Part shown: one piece after another, positions 1 through 8,819 of the stretch | How the letters are laid out: each line of letters starts with the position of its first letter | Position numbering within the stretch: position 1 is the stretch's first letter | Source: Effrenium voratum | Taxonomy: Eukaryota > Sar > Dinophyceae > Suessiales > Symbiodiniaceae | DNA length: 64,000 bases | Direction of reading: 5' to 3' | NCBI GenBank assembly: GCA_963377175.1 | Contig: CAUJNA010001757.1 | Span: 474,489-538,488 of the forward strand | Position numbers and translations under genes: made by a program | Notes under the pieces: model-generated | What the model was told of the DNA's origin: nothing | Seen by the model: the letters and a program-made list of their open reading frames with translations, nothing else | Databases searched by the model: none

Positions 1-1095
1 CCCAGAAGCTTAGGCTCGTGGAGGCTTGTTCCGCTACACTGATGGGAGCGTTGGTTGGTTCCTCCTGCTCTGCGTTTGCATCGCTGCTGCTCGTCCCGTG
101 GCAAGGATACCTTTTGCATCCTTTCATGACCGTGTTGCGCAGGATGCCTTTTCAGAGCGGACACTTGTTTTCAAGACCCATCAGGGGACAGGTCTGCCCT
201 TAAAGATAACCGATTCTTTCCGCTGGCCTGTGTTTCTTAAAGGGCAAGCAAATTGCAAAAAAGAACCAAGCTTCAGAAAACCCAATTTTTAACCGGCCTG
301 GCCAAAGGGGCTGCGAAACTGTGTTCAATGGAAAATGAAGGTGGGACCCAGCCGGTCAGTCCATATGCGCCATGGTCAAAGCTAAAGCTGTCACGCATGA
401 TGCCCCGAGCTCGGGTTCGCACATGCAAGTAGCCAAATGTTTGGACCGCACGCAGAAGCAAATGGCGCGAGGGCTGGTGATCACCTGAACCGCCACCAAA
501 AATTAAGACTAAATTTCAGCACTTGCCAATCATGGACCGACGTCGATTCGCTTTAAAGTAGTGAGGCACTGGGGCGCGCGAGCTTGCTGCTGAGCAGCAT
601 CATCTTGGGCGGCATGGCTTACTCACCGGCTCGCCCTTGGCAGGGAGACTGTCAACTTTGAGACGCAACCAGTTTGCAAACATGCGCCAAGGCTCATATT
701 GAAGTGTCAAATAATAGCAAAGAAAAGAGCATGCCCTTCTCGGGCCTTGAAACGCAGGTCCCCCAAGTTCGCCAGAAGGCGTTGATCCAGTGTTGATTTG
801 GTTGGACACTCGGATTCCGGGCGTGCGCAAATGGTTCCTTGCTGAGACCACGGCAGGGGCTCACTTTGCAGGCAGGGGCCGGGAGGCCCCCTCTACCGTC
901 TTTGAGCGCTTAAGTGCGGCAACAATTGCAGGCACAAAAGCTGCAACTGAACCCTCTGCACAATAAGCCATCTCTGGGTGGGGGTTGCGCTTTGGAACTG
1001 TTCCCGGCGGTGTTGCTATCTAGATGGCGCGCTTGAAGCAGTTGGGTGTGTAAGCTGACTGAGGCTAGAAGTCCTCTAACCTCTTACAAGTTGGC
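1..1095. other. No supportable gene
   Basis: Only short overlapping open frames (at most about 90 codons) occur on both strands, with no recognised motif. No repeat, RNA gene or regulatory signal was identified here. Confidence 0.5.
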
Positions 1096-1225
1096 TCTCT
1101 CGCAGACACGCTTGCTCAACGCGCGCAGCGCTTTTCCATCAAAGGCTCGCCCGTGCGAAGAAATCTAAGGCTTTGGGATCCCGTGAGCCAGACAGTTTCT
1201 GGGTGTGGCATGAGGCGGGAAGGTC
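1096..1225 (+). repeat. Direct repeat copy A near the copia element
   Basis: This stretch starts at CTCGCAGACACGCTTGCTCA and matches 7,438-7,560 closely, including the shared words AGCGCTTTTCCATC and AAGAAATCTAAGGCT. Both copies are in plus orientation. Copy A lies directly upstream of the inverted RNase H block. The match stops near 1,210-1,225. It could be a target-site region duplicated during rearrangement, a diverged terminal repeat, or captured host sequence. Confidence 0.7.
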
Positions 1226-1345
1226 AAGAGATCCGACCACGACCTGCTCATCAGGAAGGAGGACTACGGCGAGCGCCGCTCAGTTACTGGATGGTTCCAG
1301 TGGCTTGCTGGCCAAACACGCCCGAACATTTGCAGTACCGTTAGC

Positions 1346-1789
1346 TTGCCCAGCCTGGGAGAAAAGACTCCCTGCAAGGAACTGGACGCCCTTTACAAGT
1401 GTTTGGACTACCTGAAGAGCACTCAGGACGACGGGATCGTCATCCCCGGCATCCAGTTGGTTCTGCATCGTCGTAGCCACCGCTGGCAATGTCTCCCAGA
1501 GAGCATCATGCTGGCCGAGCTCATGACCCAGGTCCCCGCTTGCCGCGACGGCTACATCCTCAAGGGCATCATCACCACGGACTGCAAGAGTCTGTATGAC
1601 GCTTTGATTTTCCCGAACACCAACGTGTCGGAGAAGAGGTCTCTGACCAACATCAAGTCGATTCAGGAGGCCGGTGCCCACGTGGCGGACAGTCTCACGA
1701 AGCTTTGTCCTCGCCTTCGAGATGAGCTAAGGGCGTGGATGAACCCAATGGTCAGACTCAGAGCTTGGCCCGCGCATTTCGGTCTGTAG
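1346..1789 (+). pseudogene. Copia RNase H domain, inverted relative to the rest of the element
   Basis: The translated block contains KELDALYKCLDYLKST, then ITTDCKSLYDAL, SEKRSLTNIKSIQE and ADSLTKL, in the order expected of the RNase H that ends a copia polyprotein. TDCKSLYDAL carries a catalytic Asp, and ADSLTK is the conserved end motif. Compared with the family, the segment between IKSIQE and ADSLTK is shortened, since the usual WVPT stretch is missing. No ATG precedes the block, so the open frame is a fragment. It stops at 1,789, and within about 20 bp the minus-strand RT begins, which marks an inversion breakpoint near 1,790-1,805. The domain call is by motif. The inversion is directly visible from the opposite strands. 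Confidence 0.8.
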
Positions 1790-1804
1790 ACAGTTTTGGG
1801 AGTG

Positions 1805-2700
1805 TGAAAACTTGAGCTTGCAGGCCATCAGGCTGGTCATGTTCTTGATGAACCCCGCCTGGTTCAGGAGGATGAAGACACGATCCTTGCCCGTTTTGGC
1901 GAATACCTCCTTGCCCTTGAAGGTGACTGGCTTGCCATCGATCTCCAAATATAAGCCCCACTCAAAGAGGTTCTTCAAGCTAGAGAGCTGGAACTCATCG
2001 CTGTAGGCGACGACAAAATCGTCGACGTAGACCAGGGCGACCGCCATAGGCATGCTCGGGTTTGAGGTCGATGGGAGGTAAAACAGCATGGCGTCGTACT
2101 TGTGGGCAGACCATTTCCCTCCGCCACGTAGAGGTCCGCCGTGAAGACCTTAGCTGCGCGTAGGATGGGATCTCGTGGTGCACGTAGGTGTAGAGCGCCG
2201 CCGCGCTCGGATTTGGTCTTGTTGGCCCTGTAAGAATGCTGTCCGGTCTGCGAACCAAAGATACCACTTGTGCTTGGTCCCGGCATCTCTGATGTCCTGG
2301 AAGGAGTAGGCGCCTCCCTAGAAAGGCATCGAAGGCCGGGTCTAGGCATCCGACTGCAACGATACGACACTTTGCCCGCGCCTTGCCGCCAGTTGCCTTT
2401 GCCTTGTCGCGGTAGCAGGCGCGGCTGGGGATAATCCTTTTCCGAAGGGTAGGATCACCCAAGACCTTGCGAGATGCTCCTGTTCTCCATCCATGACTTT
2501 TCCTGTGTCTTGGCTGCTTCGATGAACTTATCGATGACGTTCTGGTCCATCTGGAGAACCTCTCTGTAAGGGAGCTCCTTCTCCAGGGCCTTCTTGGCTT
2601 CTCTGCTCATAGACTGTGTAGGAGTGCGGCCCTTCAACATGTCCACCATCTCACACTCGCTGTCGTCACAGAGGGTGCTCTCAAAGTCGCCCTAAGCTTG
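1805..2700 (-). pseudogene. Copia reverse transcriptase (RVT_2), frameshifted
   Basis: The domain starts near 2,650 with ALEKELPYREVLQMD and KSWMENRSI, passes RKRIIPSRACYRDK and ARAKCRIVAVGCLDP (the fingers region of copia RT), and ends with VALVYVDDFVVAYSDEF, the polymerase active site, near 2,040. The frame changes at least twice (about 2,455 and 2,095), so no intact enzyme is encoded. The frame closes at about 1,800, soon after GFIKNMTSLMACKLKFSHS, where the connection to RNase H should be. The RNase H block is found on the opposite strand instead. The enzyme would have copied the element's RNA into DNA. The assignment is firm because the motifs occur in order and at normal spacing. Confidence 0.88.
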
Positions 2701-3830
2701 TTGACGTAGATGCCGTAGAAGAACTTGGTGCGATTGTCCAGCTCCAAGTTGGGGGAACCGCCCCATCCGTCTCGCACTCTCGCGATGCCCTCGCGGCTGA
2801 CGGTGAAGGCGCTGTAAGGTTGATCCTGTTCATACCGCAGCTCAGTGACGATGTCACGTGGTTGGGGTAGTAGTGCGTGAGGATTGTAGATCTCGGCCGT
2901 GTGCTTGGATTCTAGGAGCAGGCAACTTTCGACCAAGGAGGTCCTCTCCGCGTAGTGGTCTGGTAGGTGGTCGAATCCTTGTCGTACCTCTCCCAGCATG
3001 CGTAGTTGCCGTCGAGGGGCGGGACGACTTCATCGGTTTTCAGAACCTCGAAGATGTCCGGGTTGTCGTTGCTGTGATGGATCACCTGCATGGCGTCAAG
3101 TGTCCGGTTGGCTGGTTGTAGTGGATCGGGTTCATCCGGTGTGACAGGCACCATGTTGCCTATGTCGTCCCCAGTGAGGTTAGTGGGAGAGGATGGATCC
3201 GATCTTGCCGTTGACGATGCCAGTGGCCTAGACGGAGCAGTCACTGTGCCGCCGTCGATGGGCAGAGGACTGTGCTGTGTCTGATCCAATCGGGTTAGGC
3301 GGATGTAGTCGCCGATGGCGGTTGAGGTGGTTCTGAAATTGCCGGTGTAGGTGAGGAGGAGTTGGTGTGGGTGGAAGTGCCGGAGTCGATGTCCTTCTGC
3401 CAGGGGTCCGTGGCCGTCCGCGTCTGGTTTGGATACGCCGCGCTGGCGTGAATGGCGCGGCTCTCTTGTCTTCTTTTGAGGTCGGTCCCAAAATTGCGGC
3501 TGCTGTAGTAGTGTAAGTTGAGGTTCTACTTGGTCTGGCGGTTGAGATGGTTGTGGGTGAGGATCCAGTGGTGGAAGAACAGGGGCCTGAGTTAGTTGTG
3601 CTGTGTCTTCGTTCTCAGTGGGGACTTCCACATTGTCGAAGTCTTCTTCGAGAGGGTCGTCTGGTGGTAGTTCTTGAGGCTCCTCTGAGTAGTTGCCCTC
3701 TCTGATGTTCATCTCCGCTTGTCGCAGTTGTCGTAGATCCTCTTCAGAAGGTAGGCGCTGCCCGAAGCCCAGTGCGGTTCTGATCTGCTCCTTGGCGAGC
3801 TTCACCGTCGTAGAACCAGACTGTGCCAAA
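2700..3830 (-). pseudogene. Copia inter-domain linker between integrase and RT
   Basis: This region joins the integrase tail to the RT. Near 3,830-3,700 the frame reads GSTTVKLAKEQIRTALGF and EEDLRQLRQAEMNIREGN, the chromodomain-like end seen after integrase in dinoflagellate copia elements. It is followed by an acidic, Pro/Gln-rich low-complexity stretch (about 3,690-3,250). Nearer the RT come NYACWERYDKDSTTYQTT and, in another frame, REGIARVRDGWGGSPNLEL and NRTKFFYGIYVNKLR. At least two frame changes occur. The segment probably had no enzymatic role. Confidence 0.6.
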
Positions 3831-4145
3831 CAGATTTGCCGTCCGGGTCCAAGGCGAGGAACTTCGCCATCCGGTAGCCGCCCTTCTTCTTGTGGGATCT
3901 GATTGTCCACCTCCAGTAGGCTACCAAGCTGCCGGGGATGAGATCGTCCAGCTTGGAGATGTTGGTGCGGCGCAGCAGTGCTCTCCGCAAGGCTGAAGAG
4001 GCAGAGACTTCTGCCAGGGCCTTCATGGCTTCGGCCCTGATGAGCGAGGCTTGCTGCTGTGCCTCTCCAATGCTGCTTCCGCACACCAGAGCGCGTTCGT
4101 CGCTCAAGAGGTCATAGCCCAACCTGGGGACGCGGCCGAATGCAG
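3802..4145 (-). pseudogene. C-terminal end of copia integrase
   Basis: The translation begins FGRVPRLGYDLLSDERA, the region that follows the integrase catalytic core in this element group. It continues with AEAMKALAEVSASSALRRA, PGSLVAYWRW and KKKGGYRMAKFLALDPDGK, an SH3-like DNA-binding tail. Integrase would have inserted the cDNA into the genome. The catalytic Asp-Asp-Glu core and the zinc-binding head are not found in the 350 bp between this block and the MTase-like stub. The core has therefore been deleted, by roughly 1 kb or more if the ancestor was typical. Confidence 0.75.
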
Positions 4146-4459
4146 TGATGAATGGCCCACGTTGATATGAAGGCGAGAGATTGCCATCTTGGCGCTCCGT
4201 TTTACTGACTTCGCTTGGGGGAAGGTTACCTCGTTGTGGAACTTCTCACCCATGATGTCCTCCGGTAGTTGCTCTTCCGGTGGTACTTCCTAGGAGTGTC
4301 GCTCTCCCGAATCGTCCCCAAGAAAAAGATCCCGGCTTGAACTGGCCGTGGCAATCGCCCGCGAGGGAAGTGCACGTCCGCAACGTCTTCCGAGATCAAC
4401 TCGACGCGGTCCTCGTCGCCAACGTAAATGATAGCAGCCGGTGTTGTAGTCTAGCGGGG

Positions 4460-4688
4460 CCGCAGCCTTGAGTCCTTATTCACACGCCCGTCTTGATATG
4501 TTGCCAGCGCCGCTGAATGTCTCGAGCAAGTCCACCTTCGTCCTCGGCTTCATGCTCTCATAGTTCTTGTTGGCGTAGGCCTTGTACTCGGCGGTGTAGA
4601 CGTGGCGGGCTTTCCTGATCTTGCCGGTGACGCTGTTCACCGTGCCAGCGGCAACTGGTCCTCGAAGAGTTGGCCTCGTCGAGACCAT
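4460..4688 (-). pseudogene. MTase-like stub: motif resembling C5-cytosine methyltransferase motif I
   Basis: The frame reads KPRTKVDLLETFSGAGNIS followed by RRA. After one in-frame stop it goes on to GLKAAAPLDYNTG. A hydrophobic strand followed by F-S-G-A-G resembles the AdoMet-binding motif I of C5 methyltransferases, and the GL..A..P.DY.TG continuation fits the next strand. Capture of cytosine methyltransferases by dinoflagellate retrotransposons is established knowledge. The catalytic Pro-Cys motif and the later motifs are absent here, so at most the N-terminal strand-loop remains. The reading as a methyltransferase is inference; a structural spacer is possible. Confidence 0.45.
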
Positions 4689-4689
4689 G

Positions 4690-5223
4690 GGCTCCAGTTC
4701 TTCTCCAGCTCCTCCTCAGATAGGGTGCCAAAGGCAGAGTGAAAGGAGTCGCTGAAGATCGACTCGAAGGCTTCGGAGGCGGTGCTTTCGGTGCGTTCTT
4801 GGCTCGGGCGTTCTGCGTGGCAAAGAAAGCCTCCCGATCCGGGTTGGGCGATGCCGGATACAAGCGCATATTTGATGAGGAGGGCGTGGCAAGGAAGACT
4901 TTGCCGCTGAATGCGAGGAAGAGGAGTGGCCAGTTGGTGGAGGATCCTGATCCCAGGTGTTGCTGTCGTTGTTCCACTTGAGCCTCCTCGCGCACCTTTG
5001 ACAGGTAGCGTGCCTGCGGGTGTGTGCAGCCCTCCGGATTCTTGTGCACCATGGTGTCCGTGTCGATCTTCTGCATGTTCAGCATGTTCTTGTGGAGCTC
5101 CCTGATCTCGTCTCGAAAGCCGGCGGTCGTCCAACGGCGCGGCTTCATGCCCAGCCGGACAATCATGGACATGCCCTTGAGCACACGCATCTCCAGGTAG
5201 GACAGGTAGAAGCAGCAAGCCAT
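4690..5223 (-). pseudogene. Post-protease copia region with His/Cys residues
   Basis: The frame reads YLEMRVLKGMSMIVRLGMK, then GFRDEIRELHKNMLNMQ and NPEGCTHPQARYL. The piece before about 5,050 looks like the end of the retroviral-type protease fold. GCTHP may be part of a zinc-binding stretch. Further on the frames shift into Ser/Pro-rich low complexity. No catalytic function can be assigned. Confidence 0.45.
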
Positions 5224-5224
5224 G

Positions 5225-5765
5225 AGGTTGCTGGTGCAGCATGATCTGGTTCCAAAAGTGTTGGTGCCGTCGGGGCCAAAATGACTTCGGGATCTGGGGC
5301 TGTCCGCACATGCGGGGCTGAAAGGTCAACCCAAGTGCGATCGAAGCGATCGCCATCAAAATCAGCAATACGAACAGTGTAGTGGCCGACAACCTTTTCG
5401 ATGGGCACGCTGATATTTAGCTTGTCAACGTGTAGTTTCATCCGGAACATCCCAGGGTTTCCAGAAACCGTCCTGATGCCAAACAGGGGCTGTCGTTGGG
5501 CAGCACGGACGTTCTCAAAAGGAAGGGGTTGCCACCGGAGATAGGCCCGACTCCGCGCCTGCAGTGGTGCGCCGCTGCCGAACTGGAAAGCCTCGGTGAC
5601 CGGCACAAACTTCGCGGACATGCGGTAGGAGGAAAGGTGGCCGAGGTGGGAATCCCACCATTTCTGTCCACAACATGTTCTCTGGCACGCCGTGTCAATG
5701 ACCAAACGTCCCTTGAGGTCCTCGATATTGGCGATGAAAACCATGTTTGGGGTCCGGGGCAACAT
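5225..5765 (-). pseudogene. Copia aspartic protease
   Basis: The open frame starts near 5,765 and contains GRLVIDTACQRTCCG, in which Asp-Thr-Ala is the active-site triad of a retropepsin (one Asp per subunit of a dimer). EAFQFGSGAPLQARSRAYL, typical of the flap region in this element group, follows. The protease would cut Gag-Pol into its parts. It follows the zinc knuckle, which is in another frame, so a frameshift separates Gag from PR. This could be decay or an old -1/+1 programmed site, and the sequence does not decide. The domain is the best preserved part of the element. Confidence 0.85.
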
Positions 5766-5771
5766 AGGTGG

Positions 5772-6010
5772 TCATATAGGTGAAGAATGAACCAACCGGA
5801 GGTGAGGTCTCGGGGATGCAGTGCGTGCTGGTAGTGCCGTCAGCGAAGGTGACAGCGTACACCTTTTCCGGAGGCGCCGATCCGTCGCCTTTCTTGCCTT
5901 GCCCCTTGGCTGGCTGGCGAGAGACCTTGGTAGACTTCTCGCACTGTGCATCTCCGGCCCAATGACCAATGTGACCACAAGCACTGCACGAGGATGTCTT
6001 CTTGCGCTCC
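5772..6010 (-). pseudogene. Gag zinc knuckle and linker
   Basis: The minus strand reads CSACGHIGHWAGDAQC, with the motif occupying 5,941-5,988. The spacing is C-X2-C-X4-H-X6-C, two residues longer at the last step than the retroviral CX2CX4HX4C. The GHWAGD core is characteristic of dinoflagellate copia Gag proteins. A Lys/Gln/Gly-rich linker and VYAVTFADGTTSTHC follow. The knuckle binds RNA in the particle. Confidence 0.8.
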
Positions 6011-6393
6011 GCGATGGTCTTGTTGCCACTGCCGTGACCGTGAGGACCTCGGCGACCTTGCCGATGTCTTCGCCAGAATCTTCCTCATTGGGATCCTCTG
6101 TGTGAGACTCTTCGGCCGCCGGCATGGCCTCCTTGAACTCGTGGTCCTGGTCAAGGCCGTGCTCGCCCTCGTCATAGCCAGAAGCTTCCATATCCTCTGG
6201 CTTCCATATGCTCGGGTAGTCCACATGTCGGGGCTTTCTGCGCCTCGGTCTGACAGGCCTGTGACCGCCTCGAAGTGACCGCCTCCAAGTCGATGAGGAC
6301 CAGACGTTGGTTGTCAGGAGAGAGGCGGGCACGATCCAGAAGTCGGGCGCCCCGGCTCTCATCGTCGTACATGCGGTTCACCGCGGTGTTCAC
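6011..6393 (-). pseudogene. Gag C-terminal region
   Basis: Near 6,393 the frame reads MYDDESRGARLLDRARLS, the region in which dinoflagellate Gag normally has a GWRLLDRA-like motif. In another frame an acidic stretch (6,200-6,060, rich in Glu/Asp, e.g. EESHTEDPNEEDSGEDIG) leads to the zinc knuckle. Frame changes occur near 6,300 and 6,010. Confidence 0.55.
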
Positions 6394-6422
6394 CGAGTTG
6401 GGTGCCTGCTCGGCGTCGGTAC

Positions 6423-6765
6423 CTAGACGAAGGTGCAGGTGCCCTCGTTGTTCTGCCTGAGGATCTGCTCGAAGTTGGCGAGCAGCTTCCGCTTCTGGAA
6501 GCCCATTTTGGACTGAAGCCCCTTCTCCAACTCTCCGATGAGATAGTCCAGGCCAGTTGATGAGTTCACCAGCTTCAGATCCAAGTGCTCTGCTTCCTCC
6601 TCCGCCTTGCCGGACAGCGAGGCGTGCAGAGCAGCCGCAGCTTTGTTATTGGGAAGGTGCGCCTGTACCTGAATCCGCCACAGGTCCACCTTCCGCTTCC
6701 ATTTGCAGAAGGCGCGGACGTCCTCGCAGGCGTACTGCCACTTCGGAGGCTGGGGTTAGGCTCCA
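6423..6765 (-). pseudogene. Gag core (capsid-like) fragment
   Basis: The frame reads PPKWQYACEDVRAFCKWKRK, VDLWRIQVQAHLPNNKAAA, GKAEEEAEHLDL, LDYLIGELEKGLQSK and KRKLLANFEQILRQNNEG. This is the helix-rich capsid-type region of copia Gag, where a W...L.A.L.G.A pattern recurs. It ends at a stop at 6,423. It would have assembled the cytoplasmic particle around the RNA. Confidence 0.7.
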
Positions 6766-6904
6766 GAGCGGAACTTCACCCCCTTCTCCTCGAGGAGTGG
6801 CCGGCCTTGTTGACTGTGTTGCCGTTGATACTCTGCTTCATGGCCTCTGCGAGCTCGTGGATGGCCTTGAGGTGCTTGTCATCCTTGTCTTCCGTCGCGG
6901 CGCC

Positions 6905-7440
6905 TTACCTCGACCGTCTTCGGTGGGTGCGACTGCTCGCCGGGCTATCTGGGTCGATGACTGGGTCGACAGAGGGCACCTCAGAGTCTGCAGTCTCTCC
7001 GAACCAGGAGCCTCCAGGTGGGTTGCGAGGCGGACCAGCCCGTAGGGGGTCGCTCAGGTCGTGCTCCAGCATGATGATTGGGAAGTCCGTCTGCAGGTCG
7101 GGTCTGGCTCGGTGTATCGGGCGCGGCGCGCGGCACATATACCCAGACTCCATTGAGGGTCTCTGTGGGTCACTTTGTAGAAGCCGGTGCTCTGACACTC
7201 TCGGCAGTGGTAGATGCCCTCGATGACGTAGCACTCGTCAGAGTCGCAGCTCCAGCACTGCCAGGTGTCACCAGCGGCGAGGTTGAAGGCGCTCGTGCCC
7301 TGGATCCCCGCCTCCTCGGGCGAGGCTCTGGCCTCATGGCCGGCATCTCGCCTCCAAGGCTCTTCGTGCTCGAAGAGATCTGGGAGGAGGTCGTCGTCCT
7401 CACCCGACCACATGGGGTTGCGGCAGGCTCTGCCAACTCG
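6905..7440 (-). pseudogene. Gag N-terminal/leader region with a four-cysteine cluster
   Basis: Upstream of the Gag core, an acidic segment (GEDDDLLPDLFEHEEPW) precedes TWQCWSCDSDECYVIEG and YHCRECQSTGFY, which gives two C-X2-C pairs about 13 residues apart, as in a small zinc ribbon. Another frame continues with FPIIMLEHDLSDPLRAGPP and GGSWFGETADSEVP. I do not recognise the ribbon as a standard Gag domain. It may be an extra nucleic-acid-binding module or a captured piece. There is at least one frameshift. Confidence 0.5.
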
Positions 7441-7560
7441 CAGACACGCTTGCTCAACGCGTGCAGCGCTTTTCCATCGTGGCGGCTCACCCGTGCAAAG
7501 AAATCTAAGGCTCTGGGATCCCCTTGGGCCAGACAGCGCCGGATGTGGCACGAGGTCTGA
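7438..7560 (+). repeat. Direct repeat copy B near the copia element
   Basis: This is the partner of 1,096-1,225, same orientation. It is followed at once by CTGATGGCCTGCAAGCTCAA (7,557-7,585), which repeats in inverted form the DNA encoding SLMACKLKFS at the end of the RT (about 1,805-1,833). Both ends of the element therefore share two sequences: one direct, one inverted. Confidence 0.7.
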
Positions 7561-7589
7561 TGGCCTGCAAGCTCAACTTTTCACAGGCA

Positions 7590-8780
7590 CAACTTCGCCA
7601 ACTAAGACGGCAGCACTTACTATGTAGCCACCGCTATGCTATGTGGATAGTAAGTTTGCCACGCGCGTGGCCAGTTAACGGAAGACGTATAGGTGAACAT
7701 AGCCAGGTTCGACGGGGAGCTTGGCGAGGTTACAGTTGGCAGAGATAGCTAGCCCTGCCTGGGCGCACATAGTATATAACTTCTCTGGGGCGAACTTACT
7801 CCGTTGGTCCAGGCGTACTTAGCAAGTGCGCCAAGTGTGGCACTCGCGCAAAAAAAACAGCGTGCACTTACCAAGTCCGCCGTCTAAGATAGCAAGTTCG
7901 CGCTATGTTCGCCAAGCGCACGAAGTGCGCCTGGCAAGAACTGCAGCATACATCTGTAGCTGTGGAACAAGGATAGAAAGATCACCAAGTCTGCGTTGTG
8001 CTGAGCAAAACCGCCAAACATCCAAGTGGCGTGGCCTCCAACCCCAGAAAATACAGGTTCGGCAACCCCCTTTCTATTGGACAAACTATGGGGGGCAGGA
8101 AGTGGCCTACTCCGCAATCGTTCCCGCCCTAAAAGGTCTAGGCAAGTTGGCTCGCCTTGTAGGGTTGAGGGGTCAATGCCACTAAGTCCTGTCATGTACA
8201 ACCCGCTGGAAAGCAGGAAGCCAAAGACTCCAAGAACCTTCGCAAAAGAATGCGGCCGGTTCCTAAACAGGCGTGCCTTTGAAAGGTTTCAAGGGGAAGC
8301 TATAAGGCAACCAGCCTAGCTGAAGGAGTTTTTTCAGAACTTCAAATTCTGCAGAAAAACAACTAGATCGATAGTGCAGCCGCATGCTGCCGCGTCCTTC
8401 TGGACAGGAGCGCCAGGCCTGGCACGGCTGGTTGAGTCATCTTCCCCGAAGTGTACGCAGCTCCAGTGTTTGAGCAACAAAGGCCCAGTGCTGCCCCAGG
8501 CCCCGCAAAACTATCCCTTTAAGGCTTAAGAGGCAATTGTGGGCTCCATGTTAAGTAGCCGCTGCAGTTCACCAACAGACCTGCCCCTATTAAGAACTGC
8601 GCGTGGCAAAATGGCGCCACGTGGCGTGCGCCACGCAGCCCAGGCCCCACGCTCGGCCCAGATCGCCCTTGGCTCCAACCTGCGGTGTGAGTGGTACAAG
8701 AGCATGACACTATAGTCAACTAAAGAACAAATGGAGGAGGGGAAGGGTGAGACAAAAACGAAGACAGACAGAGGGAAATA
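7590..8780. other. Unassigned region with scattered short GCAAGT/GCGCC motifs
   Basis: Between 7,610 and 7,950 short words such as AGCAAGTGCGCC, GCGAACTTACT and AGCAAGTTCGC recur at irregular spacing. This may be a degraded short repeat. No coding region can be supported from here to 8,780. Confidence 0.4.
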
Positions 8781-8781
8781 G

Positions 8782-8815
<34 letters not shown>
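8781..8815 (+). repeat. (GGCA)n microsatellite
   Basis: About nine perfect copies of the tetramer GGCA lie next to further CAGACAGA-type repeats (8,761-8,850). Confidence 0.95.
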
Positions 8816-8816
<1 letters not shown>

Positions 8817-8819
8817 CCA

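Larger units (their letters stand above)
1346..7585 (-). mobile_element. Decayed, internally rearranged Ty1/copia retrotransposon (dinoflagellate type)
   Basis: Reading the minus strand from about 7,440 down to 1,805 gives, in the usual copia order, a Gag-like region, a CCHC-type zinc knuckle, an aspartic protease, an MTase-like stub, the C-terminal end of an integrase and a reverse transcriptase with YVDD. The RNase H domain, which should follow the RT, instead lies on the plus strand at 1,346-1,789. The coding frame changes many times and most of the integrase core is missing, so the element is dead as it stands. No LTR pair was identified. A ~120 bp direct repeat (about 1,096-1,225 and 7,438-7,560) sits near both ends, but it does not look like a normal LTR. 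The domain order is seen in the sequence, and the assignment to copia rests on the order PR-IN-RT-RH and on the motifs. The parts are described in the following entries. Confidence 0.85.

Noticed and set aside
7438..7560. LTR of the copia element
   Set aside because: The repeat is short, lacks TG...CA ends, and is placed oddly relative to the inverted RNase H.
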